Below, in pieces: positions 11,401-21,565 of a stretch of 64,000 nucleotides of DNA. Source of the DNA: Halicephalobus mephisto (lineage: Eukaryota; Nematoda; Chromadorea; Rhabditida; Panagrolaimidae). Below the pieces are notes generated by a model. It saw only the letters and a list, made by a program, of their open reading frames with translations. It ran no database searches and was not told the DNA's origin. The position numbers and the translations under genes were made by a program. Position 1 is the first letter of the stretch. Every line of letters begins with the position of its first letter. The stretch lies in the NCBI GenBank assembly GCA_009193035.1, contig SWDT01000065.1, positions 1-64,000 of the forward strand, given 5' to 3'.

Positions 11401-11556
11401 AAATTCAGTTTTCTCGAAAGCTGGTAAGCTAGTCAAGCACTGGCTAACTATAGCCAGAGATCGAGAAAACTGGAAATTATCTGGACCCGCGCAAAACTAA
11501 CCGTAAGGTAAAGTAGTGCGAAGTACGGGTCGATTAAGATTAAGATTTAGATTAAG
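8430..11556 (+). mobile_element. RTE-type LINE retrotransposon, apparently near full length
   Basis: A GC-richer 5' leader from about 8430 is followed by one long frame with apurinic endonuclease and reverse transcriptase domains, then a short 3' UTR. It ends in a short-repeat tail of GATTAA-like units (11532-11556), as RTE elements do instead of poly(A). The exact 5' end and target duplication could not be fixed. Confidence 0.8.
8537..11500 (+). CDS. RTE endonuclease-reverse transcriptase
   Basis: The frame is open from 8537 to the TAA at 11498-11500 (up to 987 aa). Endonuclease motifs are present in order: GTYNCRS, GLAETK (metal-binding Glu), IIGDFNARVG and GSDHR. RT motifs follow: a GKCPGEDGITVEVL block, NYRPITLLPVIYK, the AGFRRG finger, FIDYKKAFDSV, the RQGDPISPNLF block and the catalytic FADD. 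The C-terminal part carries the RRRRAAWGAYN and AGHVARR blocks usual in this clade. All catalytic residues I can judge are intact, so the copy may be recent or active. There is no ATG in the frame upstream of the endonuclease domain. The first near-cognate start downstream, GTG at 8813, would remove GTYNCRS, so initiation must use another codon, a splice or a lost upstream ATG. Confidence 0.85.
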   Translation, partial: ATNRIKNKSLSPLQLIPARHGSAGSANEQRPSNLRSKSYQRKIRTRKSHLVVGTYNCRSVCSAPQLSLLIKESQKIRYDVIGLAETKRKDQLVTTWNDDTGVFLGKREKDSISGGVGFLVAPHWTNRVKDFTVINHRIAVLDIQINHSYIVSIIQIYAPTSDKDEEEHAEFYDHLLDTINSRKNYYKIIIGDFNARVGRRKEGEVFIGTHSMEDRNEAGERLASFCETHQLFHCNSFFQKPLKKRWTHVSPNSVHKHEIDCILSNRRAATDVSVVTSFNTGSDHRLLRARFHFNKSHIRYNRFISRQKTTQTEIDTKAISAAANIVDFKELADLDRDYEKLIRKIQKLAKTHRISPPNHSKNRISDSTNALLQQRRSMDRSQQNHIAYTILSKLCRQRIEEDHKEFTKQRLLQAAQANKSIKGEAKKIAEHRQSIPCLRDSTGNEVTSRTKMETIISDFYTDLFRSSKPLKNSINTLSPIPTLPPFLISEVRSVINEMSLGKCPGEDGITVEVLKACGLPLYKSLASRFTRYLNEKTIPRKWKESRTILLFKKGDKDDLANYRPITLLPVIYKVFTKCLLGRIRNTLEEAQPVEQAGFRRGFSTQDHIFTCCKIIEAYREHHIPLVLTFIDYKKAFDSVEPESVLESIKEQGVEDGYIEVLRSCYTNCTTTFRPFSKDIIIPVEKGVRQGDPISPNLFSACLESVIRRCEWDNYGLIINGQRLNHLRFADDLVLLTNTSEEAIAMLKSLDNAGQDYGLVINIKKTKVMRNEFADTATVHFNNNTIDEVDEFVYLGRSLTMKNQLHKEIERRRRAAWGAYNTIKVVLHATTDGELRAKLFNSTILPALTYAGETWTMNKEHEKRLKIIQTSIERRLVGISLQQQRNKNLHNADIHNQAKVKDALEYVNYAKHRWAGHVARRTDNRWSTSVLEWYPRERRRPIGRPPTRWADSLAHRNSVFSKAGKLVKHWLTIARDRENWKLSGPAQN

Positions 11557-11639
11557 ACGTGTTTGTAGTGTATGTGAAGAGCAGAAGACAACAAAGATAA
11601 TTACAAATTTGCTAAGTTGGACTTTGATTTCTTTCGGAA

Positions 11640-12760
11640 TTGTTGCAAAAATTCTGAGTTAAATTTAGTAAACAACAAACTCAACGTGATCGTCAGCGAT
11701 TTCCTGACAAAAAAATTTAATTTCGCTTACTTTTTAAGGTGTTTTCTAGTTTCGCTTAAGGACGAACGAATTCGTCATTGTTTTTAGCAAGTTCGCTTTT
11801 TGATTAAGTTGTTCTTACCGAAAACCTCCAATTGCGCTTAATCAACAGCGAACTCGTCATAGTTCTCGATGATTTTGCTTACGTTTTTAGTTCATTTCTG
11901 CAACAATTTGCAGTTCTGTCCAAGAAATAACAAATTCGTCATGATTAACATGGCTTCACTACATTAAGACTTGATTTTGCTCTTTTCTTTGGTTATTTCT
12001 AACGTCAGTTTTTAGTTATATTTGAAAAATAACGAATTCTTCATGATTATCATGGGATTCACTACATTAATGTTAAAAATAACTAAAGATAAGAATGAAA
12101 TCAAGTCTTAATTTTGTGTTACATTTGAGAAATAACGAATTCGTCATGATTAACATGGGATTCACTACATTAAAACTTGATTTTACTCTTTTCTTTGATT
12201 ATTTCTAACGTCAGTTTTAAGTTGCGCTTGACAATAAGCGAATTCTTCATGATTAACATGGGATTCACTACATTAAGACTTGATTTTACTTTTTTCTTTG
12301 GTTATTTCTAACGTCAGTTTTTAGTTATATTTGAAAAATAACGAATTCTTCATGATTATCATGGGATTCACTACATTAAAACTTAATTTTACTTTTTTCT
12401 TGGGTTATTTCTAACGTCAGTTTTTAGTTATATTTGAGAAATAACGAATTCTTCATGATTATCAGCGACTACACAGTAGGGAAGTTAATTTCATTCCTTT
12501 TAGATTGTGAAGCTAAATGCTATTTACGCTTAAGAACCAGGAAACTTATCTTGAAAGGGCTTCATCATAGTGGAGTTGATTTAAGCTTTTCTTTAAGCTG
12601 TCCTTTTACCCAAATTTTGCTCACATGGTTAAATAAACAAATTCCCATGATCATCAAGGGCTTCATGGTAGGAGTTAGTTTTATTTTTCTCTTATGATGT
12701 TAATTTTCACTTACACTGACAAACAAATTCTCACAATATTCAGGGGCTTCGTGGTGGGAA
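11640..12760. repeat. Degenerate tandem repeat, about 100-bp units
   Basis: Five clear copies (about 11960-12470) share GAATTCTTCATGATTA and ACTACATTA, at spacings near 100 bp, each followed by TTATTTCTAACGTCAGTTTT. More diverged units flank them on both sides to about 11640 and 12760. A related copy lies at 24730-25000. The array starts just after the LINE 3' end. Confidence 0.7.
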
Positions 12761-13640
12761 TTTCATTTCGAATTCCGTGACAGCTTTTTCGTTCTTATTA
12801 TTGTTGTGAATTCAACAACCACATTGCTGTCAGAATCTTCTTAGTTGTAGTTCATTTCATATTTCGTGACAGGAAAGAACACCAGACTTCCTCGTTTTAA
12901 CTATGTTTTTGATGAATTTGAAATAATAAAAGTAAAATTTTAATCAAAAATGTTTCAAAAAATTAAAAAAGCCAGACACTTGTTTCAGTCTACACTCCTT
13001 AAATAACTTCTGTGGCTTTCGTATTCACCTTATAATCCCATCTTTGGTCTTTCCATAAAGAGAAAAAGATGGAAATCTCATATTCTCAGGATTCAATCCC
13101 AATTCCCCATCTTTCGTAAATGTCGTTCCTGTTTTCAATTACAGAATCCCTCGTAAAACCACAGTGATTTTAGAGTCTTAATAAAGAAGACGACAATCAG
13201 TCTTCGACGGGGTACTTTGGTGTTAATTACGATGTCTTCGGTATCCATTACTATTTTACTATATAAGCATCAATCCTCTGGATGAATGCACAATTTTGTA
13301 TTTCGTGTAACTGTAATCTAAAAACTCCAAAATCCATCTAAACAAGATGTATTTTTAAAAAATTAATGTCGAAATTGTTTGAAATCACGCAAGGCCAAAA
13401 TCTCCATGTTTGCTGTTTTGATTTTTAAAAAGCTTTAAAAATTTGTGTTGAAACAAGTTCGTAAAAGCTTATTTCTAATTTGGATATAACTAGAATCCTT
13501 CAGAATCCAATAAATACTTCTAGGAGTTATGTTTAAACTTTTTTGTTTTTGAAATGCTTTCAAAACTCGTGTCGAGACAATTTTGTAAAAGTTTATTTTC
13601 GGTTTTTACATTATGATACTTCTTCAGAATCCAATCACCA
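12761..13640. other. Intergenic upstream of receptor gene
   Basis: AT-rich. On the minus strand 13246-13145 opens with ATG and stays open for about 34 codons, and 13130-13025 is open in another frame. The pieces do not join with sensible splice sites, so they are at most a decayed gene. Confidence 0.3.
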
Positions 13641-16600
13641 ATGGAATCAATTTCGAACTTTTCTTTATCGACTTTACCAACTCCAGATCTAGAAGAACCG
13701 GAAGAACAATGTGGAAATTCCCATGTAAGAATTATTTCGAAATTAATTTTGAAAATTTTGTAAAATTATTCCAGATCATCTCTGTAGACGCTATCGAGAC
13801 TTTTCGAATGGAAATGGATCGGATATTTTTAGTTTCTACTTTGTTTTCTTCGGTTTTACAAGTCTACGTAATGTCGACGGCTTTGAAGCACATAAAAAAG
13901 AAAACTAGCGACAAATGCATGCATGTCTTCCTTCTAAGTATGACCTTCGCCGATTTTTTACTTACTGGTACGTTTTAAGCAATTTTGTTGGAAATTTTCA
14001 AAGATTAATGTTCATAAATCCCTTCAATTCAAAGGTAATCATTACTTGGAATAGTTCAGTTTTTGAAATCTCTGTAAGAAATAATTACACTTGAAGTAAT
14101 CTTTTCAAATAAGCTGCAGCATATTTTGTGTATTATCAAATACTTATTCAGAATCTGTTTTTATGACAATTTTCTGATGCAAAAGAATAAGATAAATGCA
14201 CAATATTCCATATATCCTACTTAGAAATTTAATCGGTTTTCTGAAATAAGTTATATTATACTTTGTAATCTATCAAGTACTTATTCAGAATGTTGTTTAT
14301 TTTGCACAATAGTCTTCTGAAGCGAGATAAAGGAGCACTAATTTTTAATATAGTCGAACTTGGATATAAGGTATCTATTTAGGACCGGGCAAAGCGTATC
14401 TTATAAGAAAAGATATATCATAGCGGGGGTAAATTTGAAGACAGACTAACTAAAGTAACACACTCACACCGTATGCTATATCGTGAAATATATTATAACG
14501 GGGGTATCTGATATCCAAGTTCTACTGTATTATACGTTAACCTTTAGTCGAGCTAATCCTAAAATTCACTATAATACTTTTTGTAACTATTTTGATGTAT
14601 TTTTAGAATTCATTATTTATCATGTTCGATGTTTTCTGAAGCAATATAATTAGGAAAAAGTTGGAATTTATATCTACTGAGTTTCGGTGAAGTTTGAATG
14701 TATTCGCTTGGTTTTCAGTGAATTCTTGACTATTGATTTTGAAACACTTGTTTTGTTTCAACTTTACTAAGTCGAATTACTATTTTCCGCAATTAGGTGT
14801 ATCTCCCAGGCTCATTACAGTTAACTAATTAGGTTTTCGAAAAAGCGACCCGAAACATGAAAACAGACAACCAAGGATTTATGGATTTCGAGGATTATCT
14901 CCCCCCAAAAAAGCTAACAGAACTACATTAAAACATTCAATCACACTTTAGAAGAGTTTTAATTTCACATATGGATCGCTTGAAAAGATTATTTCAACTA
15001 GAGTTATTTTTGTCCTTAGTTTTTGAAAGTTATTTATAAGCATATCTTTCTATAAATCCCTTTCAACTTTTCAAAAATCCAGGAAACATTAATTCAAAAG
15101 AATCATACGACCCTTTCTTTTTGAAATTTTTCCTTTCAAAATGCCAAAGAAACGGATTTGAGGGAGAAAAATCCAAAAACGGAAACAGAAAATAAGGGAT
15201 TTAATATTTTTAATAAAATTAAAAATTTTTAAAAGTAATAAATTATTAAAAATTATTTCAGCAATTTGTTATCCGTTAGAACTTGCCCCTCGGGCGGATC
15301 TGATATCCTCAGTTCCTCGGTTCCTGAACCAGATCAACCACATCGTCTGTTGGGTGGCCCTGATTATTTCCAGCGTATCTTTGGTATTTCTGAATTTGGA
15401 TAAACTTTTTTATTTCCGGTTCCCATTACGGTAAGTCAATTATTTTCACCCTCGTTATTATTCCCAATTTTTATTCTATTGTGAAAAATTCCAAAAATTT
15501 CAAAATACCGATGGAAAATTCAACGATTGACTTCATTTTTATTAAATAGTTAATCAGTAAAGTAGAAAAGTCAATTTACAAGAGGTTTAGGGGTTGGTTT
15601 ATGAGAAATTTAAAAGTTCAGAGGTTTATCAGTGGTAGATTCTAGATTTATTCAAAAAATCGGGGTTTATTCAATGTTGGATCGGGCACGCCATTCTTAG
15701 CAGAAGTGTAACCAATAGGGGAACACTTAGTTCTGAACAGATTCCCTTAGCACCGACGAGAGAATATATATTTCCTCTTGGCGGAAATTGTGATATATGT
15801 TTTTGTGGTGTGTATCGAGTTCGACAGAGTTTTGTATTGTGCTTTAGGCATCTGTTAAATAAACATTTTCTACCTTATCTACTTCATCATAAGTACGCGG
15901 GTCACTCGGACTAACAGATCCAACATTTACAGTATATTCCGGGATTCAGAGATGTATTTAAAAATAGCTTAGAGATTGATTTCTAAGAAGTTTAAAAATT
16001 CAGAAATGCATTTACAGTAGATTTGGGAGTTATGATATATTTAGAGGCTCAGAGAACGTTTAAAAGTTCAGTTACAGAAAATTCAGAACTTTGTTTACAA
16101 GGAATTTAGAGATTCGCAAATGCATTCACAGATGGCTCAGATATTCATTTAGAGAAGACTTAGAAATTTGTTATTAAGAGGTTTAGAGATTCATTTTCAA
16201 GGAGTTTAAAAGTTGATTCACAGGGGATTTGAAGGTTTATGTTTACACAACGCCATCTAGATGACTTGAGTCTATTCTCTAAATCCTCAAAGAAATCTAC
16301 AAGAGGATAAAGACTCATGATTGAATCCAAGATGATGGAAATATTAAATCTACGAAGATCTCTGTTGAAAATTCATTAAAAATATCAAAAATCTGTGTAA
16401 AACTGGTCATATTCGTGTTGTGAAAAACCAAAATTGTTAAGTTTACTATTTATGACCATCAAAATTTTCGAAAATTTTTCTCAAGACAATTTCATAAAAA
16501 TCATTTTTGGCTTTAGAATAGTAGTTATTTCATAATTTTACACAATTTCGAAATCAATATTTTGAAACTATTATGTTTGAATAGATCTAAAACTTTTTAA

Positions 16601-18367
16601 ATCAGAAGTATATAGATACAGAAATCATTGTTTTTCTTCGGAAATTAATGATTATATGTGATACGGTCTGCTGCTTGTAAGTGCCAGATAAACCCAAACC
16701 TTTCTAAAAAAGAACGATTTTTGTAATAGTGCAAAGTTCCATCAAGTTTCTAATATGGACTTTCATCACGAAAATCCGCTTTTCGTTTTGCCTAAATATA
16801 CACAAGTGTTCCGTAATTACCTGTAATTGAGCGTACTCGATTATATTCATTGGATATATGAAACCTAAAATGAACATGGGATTGTAACTCTTTATTTTTG
16901 TTTTCACTTCTTATATAGAAAAATATAATCGATTACGCTCAATCACGCTTAGTTACAAGTGATTGTGGATCACCTGTGTATGGATATCTGAGAAATCATC
17001 AATACTAAAACTATTCTTAAAAACAAACTACTGTAGTTGTGTTGATAAAATTAAAATTTTCAGATATGCTACGATATTTACCCGGTCCCGAGCGATTATA
17101 ATAGTTCTTTGTTCTTGGACTTTATCTATACTTTTTGTTATTTTTGCTTGGGTCACGAATTCCTTCGACTGTGTAGATGAAGATTGCAAAATTCTGGCTA
17201 TATTTCCTAATCGACTCCACATCTACGTCCCCTTCATGATCTGTGTAGGTGTGATTCCTACAGTAACCAGCTTAGTGGTGGCTATTTTTATAATGAAAAT
17301 TGTTTCACAACATCGAAAACAACTTGCTGAAGGTTTTTGATTTTTAAAATATTAAAATTAAAAAAGTTACTTTTTTAGAAAGATCACTTTTTCAATCAGG
17401 AACTCCAGGAAGAACAAATTCGATTTTCGCGATCAGAATGAGGACTTTTTATTTCATTTTCATGACTACTTTGTTCACAGCAATCACGCTACTACCGTAT
17501 CGTCTAGTCGGTCTGCAGAGGTCTCTGAATCCGGGCAGAACTCCGGATTGCTTGACAGTATTCTTCCTCTGGGTCATGATGTACATGGTTTCTTTGAATT
17601 CTGTAAGTTAAAAATTTCCATCGTTTAAATAATTAAAATTGCGTGAAAAATTTAGGAATTTCTGAGAGTTTAATGTACGATTTCGGAATGTTTGAAAATT
17701 TCTTGAGAGCTTTTAGAATTTTAAAATTTTTGAGAATTTGGAATACTTTGAAATTTCGTAAACATTTTGATCAAACATCTGATATTCGTGTTTTTCGAAA
17801 TTTTCAGAAAATTGATATTTAAATTATTTTATAAAATGTTTATTTTTTTCAATAATATTGGATTTTTGAAAAATTCTAAAATCTTCGAAAATCCAATAAA
17901 GGATTCTGAAATTTCGGAAATCTTTCAGAATTTAATGAATTTTTAAAATTATCTGAAATCGAGGATTCTGAAAATTTCTAAAAATCTCTAGAATTTTATT
18001 TAGAAACAATTTCGCAATTAATTTTTACTTTTACAGTATTACTAAAATATTATAGAAAATTCCAAAATTTTTAAAATCTATCGTAACATTCTAGAATTTC
18101 GAAGAATTCTACAGTAGTTTAAAATTTTTCAGAATTCAATATGAATTTTTAAAATTACGAAATTTGAAAGTTGTTAGAAATTTGTAAAATATTTAATTTT
18201 AAAACAGTAACTGTAATATAAAAATAAAACATTTCTGATTTCAGATAATAAATCCACTTCTTACGGTGACGATTCTTCCACAATACCGTATGACCGTTGT
18301 GAAGTACTTTATTCGTCGCAAATCCGAAGAAACCGCTTACACCACAGCTAATACGGTGGATTTGTGA
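13641..18367 (+). CDS. Rhodopsin-family G-protein-coupled receptor, orphan
   Basis: Six exons, 13641-13724, 13775-13967, 15262-15430, 17064-17332, 17379-17602 and 18245-18367, give 353 aa. All phases match, with GT and TTTCAG-like sites. The start follows CTTCTTCAG (13619-13627), a possible trans-splice acceptor. The N-terminus is short and acidic with an NFS glycosylation site. TM1-TM7 are all visible: FADFLLTG in TM2, NLDKLFYFRFPLRY in place of the usual DRY region after TM3, cysteines in the second extracellular loop, LPYR in TM6, and NSIINPLL (NPxxY equivalent) in TM7. The ligand is unknown; the D-K variant of the DRY motif occurs in orphan aminergic/peptidergic-like nematode receptors (family knowledge, not a match I could test). 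AATAAA at 18437. Introns 2 and 3 hold mobile elements. Confidence 0.85.
14352..14527. mobile_element. pogo/Tigger-like MITE (copy 1)
   Basis: The ends, AGTCGAACTTGGATATAAGG and (reverse complement of the right end) CAGTAGAACTTGGATAT, form terminal inverted repeats. The right end abuts TA. Same family as 52731-52906 and similar in end sequence to 56525-56909. It sits in intron 2 of the receptor gene. Confidence 0.65.
15675..15925. mobile_element. Solo LTR of a retrotransposon
   Basis: A 251-bp segment opens TGTTGGATC and closes GATCCAACA, a perfect 9-bp inverted terminal repeat of the TG...CA type. Inside are a GC-richer body and an AATAAA about 60 bp before the end. The 5-bp flanks (TTCAA and TTTAC) do not match cleanly. 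A TGTTGG...CCAACA end favours BEL/Pao-type elements, but a solo LTR alone cannot settle the family. It lies in intron 3 of the receptor gene. Confidence 0.6.
16807..16980. repeat. Palindromic dispersed repeat
   Basis: Left arm, CTGTAATTGAGCGTACTCGA at about 16821, is matched in inverse orientation around 16925-16948 (ATAATCGATTACGCTCAATC). The left part, including CATTGGATATATGA and AAAATGAACAT, recurs at 31724-31800, so it is a dispersed family. Located in receptor intron 3. Confidence 0.55.
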
Positions 18368-18723
18368 AACCTCATTTCCGAAGATTCTAACTTCTGAAAA
18401 CAGACCGAATTTTAAATTTTAATTTTCTGCTTTATTAATAAATTTAATTCACATGAATCGAGAATAATAAAAATCGTAATTTTGAGAATTCCTTTTGATT
18501 TATTCACAGAAATTGACCTTTACGAGGATAATGTACTTATGTCTCTGGGTGTAATCAGGAATTTCTTAAAAGAGTGATAAAAAATCTCCTTCTTTGATAT
18601 AAATACTTTTGGTTTTTTACATTTTTTCAAAAAATTAATAAATCGCCTTTGGGAATTTCTGAAATTTTCATAATTGTAATCAAGGGACATGTGTAAGAAC
18701 TGCCCTATAAAATAAAAAATATT

Positions 18724-18950
18724 CCCTGGTGAATTTTTCGATGTTTTCAAATTTGAAAAAAAATTGTTATTTGGCATATTTCTGTAATTATAGACAAACG
18801 ATATGGGTGAAAATAAAACTATTCTATAAACAGACACGATGTTCCCTGGTGAATTTTCCAATGTTTTCAAATTTGAAAAAAAAATTGTTATTTGGAATTT
18901 TCTATAATTGTATACACAAAAACGGGTATATTGAAACGACTCTAATGTAT
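18724..18950. repeat. Tandem duplication, 117-bp unit
   Basis: CCCTGGTGAATTTT followed by ATGTTTTCAAATTTG occurs at 18725 and again at 18842. A third, diverged unit is at about 19500-19635 on the far side of the satellite array. Confidence 0.6.
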
Positions 18951-19470
18951 CAGATACATCAGAGCCATTTTAATATATCGGCATAGTAAGTATAATGTAT
19001 CAGGTACATCATAACCGTTTTAATACATCAATATATTAAATACAATGCAGTAATATCAACTTAATATATTGATACAGTAAATATAATATATCAGATACAT
19101 CAGAAGCATTTTAATACATCCATAAATTAAATACAATGCAGTAATATCAACTTAATATATCGATATAGTAAATATAATATATCAGATATATCATAACCGT
19201 TTTAATACATCAATATATTAAATACAATGCAGTAATATCAACTTAATATATCGATACATAAAATATAATAGATCTATACATTATATACCATAGACTGATA
19301 TGAACTTCGTATATTGGTGAATGAAATATAATATATGCATTATACCAAAGTTATTTTGATGTATTAGATACATTGGATACAGTACGCCGATGTCAACTTA
19401 ATATATCACTATATTGAATACATTATATCCGATACATAGAAACTACTTTACTGATCGATACATCATCTAC
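18935..19470. repeat. Satellite family S1, array 1
   Basis: Tandem units of about 110-120 bp built on ATACAATGCAGTAATATCAA, CTTAATATATCGATA and TATATCAGATACATCA. The same family forms arrays at 27215-27640 and 32505-32925. Confidence 0.7.
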
Positions 19471-19635
19471 TATAACTGTGCTACAAAGAAGATATTCATG
19501 ATGAATTTGTCAGTTTTTCGAAGTATAAAAAATCTTCATTTGATATTTTCAATAATTGCAGACAAGCAATATAGGTACAAATAAAAACTGTTCTATAAAG
19601 AAACAAAGTGTTCTCCGATGAATTTTTCAATCCCT

Positions 19636-20330
19636 CTAATTTCGAAATTAAGATCATAAAGATCTGTTTTTGATGTCTGCCGAATTCTTTGAAATTCTAA
19701 AGACTAGAGATGAGTGTATTCAGGAACGCTACTGTATAGGAATAAAGATCCGTACTTTTTTGATTTTTCGTAAAAAATAACGCATATTCGATGAAGTACT
19801 TCAATGTTAGTTGTGATTTATTAAATTTCTATTGATATTTTAATATTCAACTTTTAACTTCCGAAGATGAACGGAGTTATTTATCATACATAATCTTTGT
19901 TGAAACTTTTCCAGATATGTTGAAACAAAATATTTTTTTAAAAGTTAATTTTGAAATTGTGTAAGATAGTAAAGTTGTCACATAACATTAAATTTTTCAC
20001 ATAAATTTTTTATTTAACAAGTTCTAGAAATCCACGTCAAGACAGTAACACAAAAATAGTGATTTTAATTTTTACAAATGTGATTACGGTATTCGAAAAA
20101 GTCCATTTTTTAGGTATTTTTTAAATTTAAACAAAAATTATTTTTACAATAAAAAAAAATTAAATTAAAATTGAACATTGGGGATTCTGGAGAAAATTTT
20201 GAATTATGATCGAACTATTGTCAAAAATTTATTATAATTTTTGTTTACAAAATACCAAATTTACAAAACAAATTTCCTTTATCTTCAGATTTTTAAAAGT
20301 ATATTACAGTATCAAGACTGGTCGTATAAA
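19636..20330. other. Intergenic, AT-rich
   Basis: No gene or repeat recognised. TTTATT at 20228-20233 is a plausible polyadenylation signal (AATAAA, minus strand) for the peptide gene that ends at 20331. Confidence 0.35.
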
Positions 20331-20633
20331 TTACGCAGTTCCCAGAAGGAGCAATTCACCGTTGAAGTTCATCGGAGGTCCTGATCTCTTGAAGAATCTG
20401 ATGGAAGGCTCCAATCTCGACCACTTCTTCTGTGGAGCAGCAAACATTGGATTTTGACGTTGATCCAAAGCGTATCCGAAAGGCGAAAGATCTTCAGAAT
20501 CGCTCATGATTGGAGCACAGAGCGACGATGGAATGGATACTGTAATATAAAATTAATAAATTTCATAAAAGTAAAAAATTTTACCCAAAAGAAGAAAAAG
20601 GAAGAAATTGCAGATTTTTGTGACGGGATTCAT
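20331..20633 (-). CDS. Secreted neuropeptide-like precursor, 85 aa
   Basis: Two exons, 20633-20585 and 20539-20331, are separated by a 45-nt intron (GTAAAA...ATTACAG) with phase conserved. The ATG lies 16 bases after a TTTTTCAG acceptor. Exon 1 encodes most of a signal peptide (MNPVTKICNFFLFLLL), with likely cleavage after about residue 25 (SSLCA). The mature part has two dibasic sites, KK at 54-55 and KR at 67-68. They release an 11-residue peptide WSRLEPSIRFF and a C-terminal piece starting SGPPMNF. Neither is followed by an amidation Gly next to a dibasic site. A minus-strand AATAAA lies about 100 nt downstream. Signal peptide, dibasic sites and small size fit a neuropeptide precursor. I do not recognise the peptide family. 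A GTGAAT donor-like site after FN could indicate a further exon. Confidence 0.65.
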
Positions 20634-21044
20634 GATCACTTTGAAAATGCTGAAAAATTATTTTTTAAAATTGAACAAAATTCAAACATGTAAAAAGTAA
20701 ATTAATTCTTCATATACAGTAACATAAGACTAATCTACCGGATAATTCAAATTCATTGAATATTTTTATTAACGAATCGAGGTTACAGTACACCTACACA
20801 AGACATCGAAACGACGTGAATGCCGTTGTTGAAACTCAGCACTACCGTATTATCGGAGTTAATAGTTACAGTTGGAAGTAAAAATTCGACTTTTCGTGTC
20901 AAGACAGCATTTGAAAATTTTTCTAATTCAAAAATTTATCTTATCTAAATCGATAGAACTAAATATCTGGATTTTTGAATCGAAAATAACTCCTAAGTCG
21001 TGTCTTAACCCGAAAAGTCGAAATTTCGATTTCAAACTATGATC
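20634..21044. other. Upstream of the peptide gene
   Basis: Presumed promoter region of the minus-strand peptide gene. No individual element can be named. Confidence 0.3.
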
Positions 21045-21565
21045 ATCAACGAAAGTTTGAAATCTGACAGTCAACATCGACATCAAAAACTGACCTTTGA
21101 TCTCAAGGTCTCATTGTCAACTTTGAGGTTAAAGTTAACAATGAGACTTTGAGGTTGAAGTTGACGATGAAACTTCGACTTCAAAGTCTAATCTTTGACC
21201 TCAAAGTTTCATCGTTAACTTCGACTTCAGAATTTTATCGTTAACTTCAATCCCAAAGTCTCATCGTCAACTTTAACCTTAAAGTCTGACCTTTGACCCC
21301 AAAATTTCATCGTTAACTTCGACTTCAGAATTTTATCGTTAACTTCAACCCCAAAGTCTCATCGTCAACTTCAACCTTAAAGTCTGACCTTTGATCTCAA
21401 AGTTTCATCGTTAACTTCGACTTCAAAGTCTCATCGTTAACTTCGATCCCAAAGTTTCATCGTCAACTTCAACCTCAAAGTCCAACCTTTGACCCCAAAG
21501 TTTCATCGTCAACTTCAACCTCAAAGTCTGACCGCCAACTTCAACTTCCAACTCTAACTATCAAC
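21045..21565. repeat. Minisatellite that switches orientation
   Basis: Units of roughly 24 bp (CATCGTCAACTTCAACCTCAA type) are organised in a higher-order period of about 97 bp. From about 21105 to 21170 the units run in the opposite orientation (AGGTTGAAGTTGACGATG), so the array contains a large hairpin-capable junction near 21170. Confidence 0.65.

Noticed and set aside
13145..13246. Minus-strand ATG frame MDTEDIVINTKVPRRR
   Set aside because: Stops after 35 codons. The neighbouring open stretch is in another frame with no sensible intron between them.
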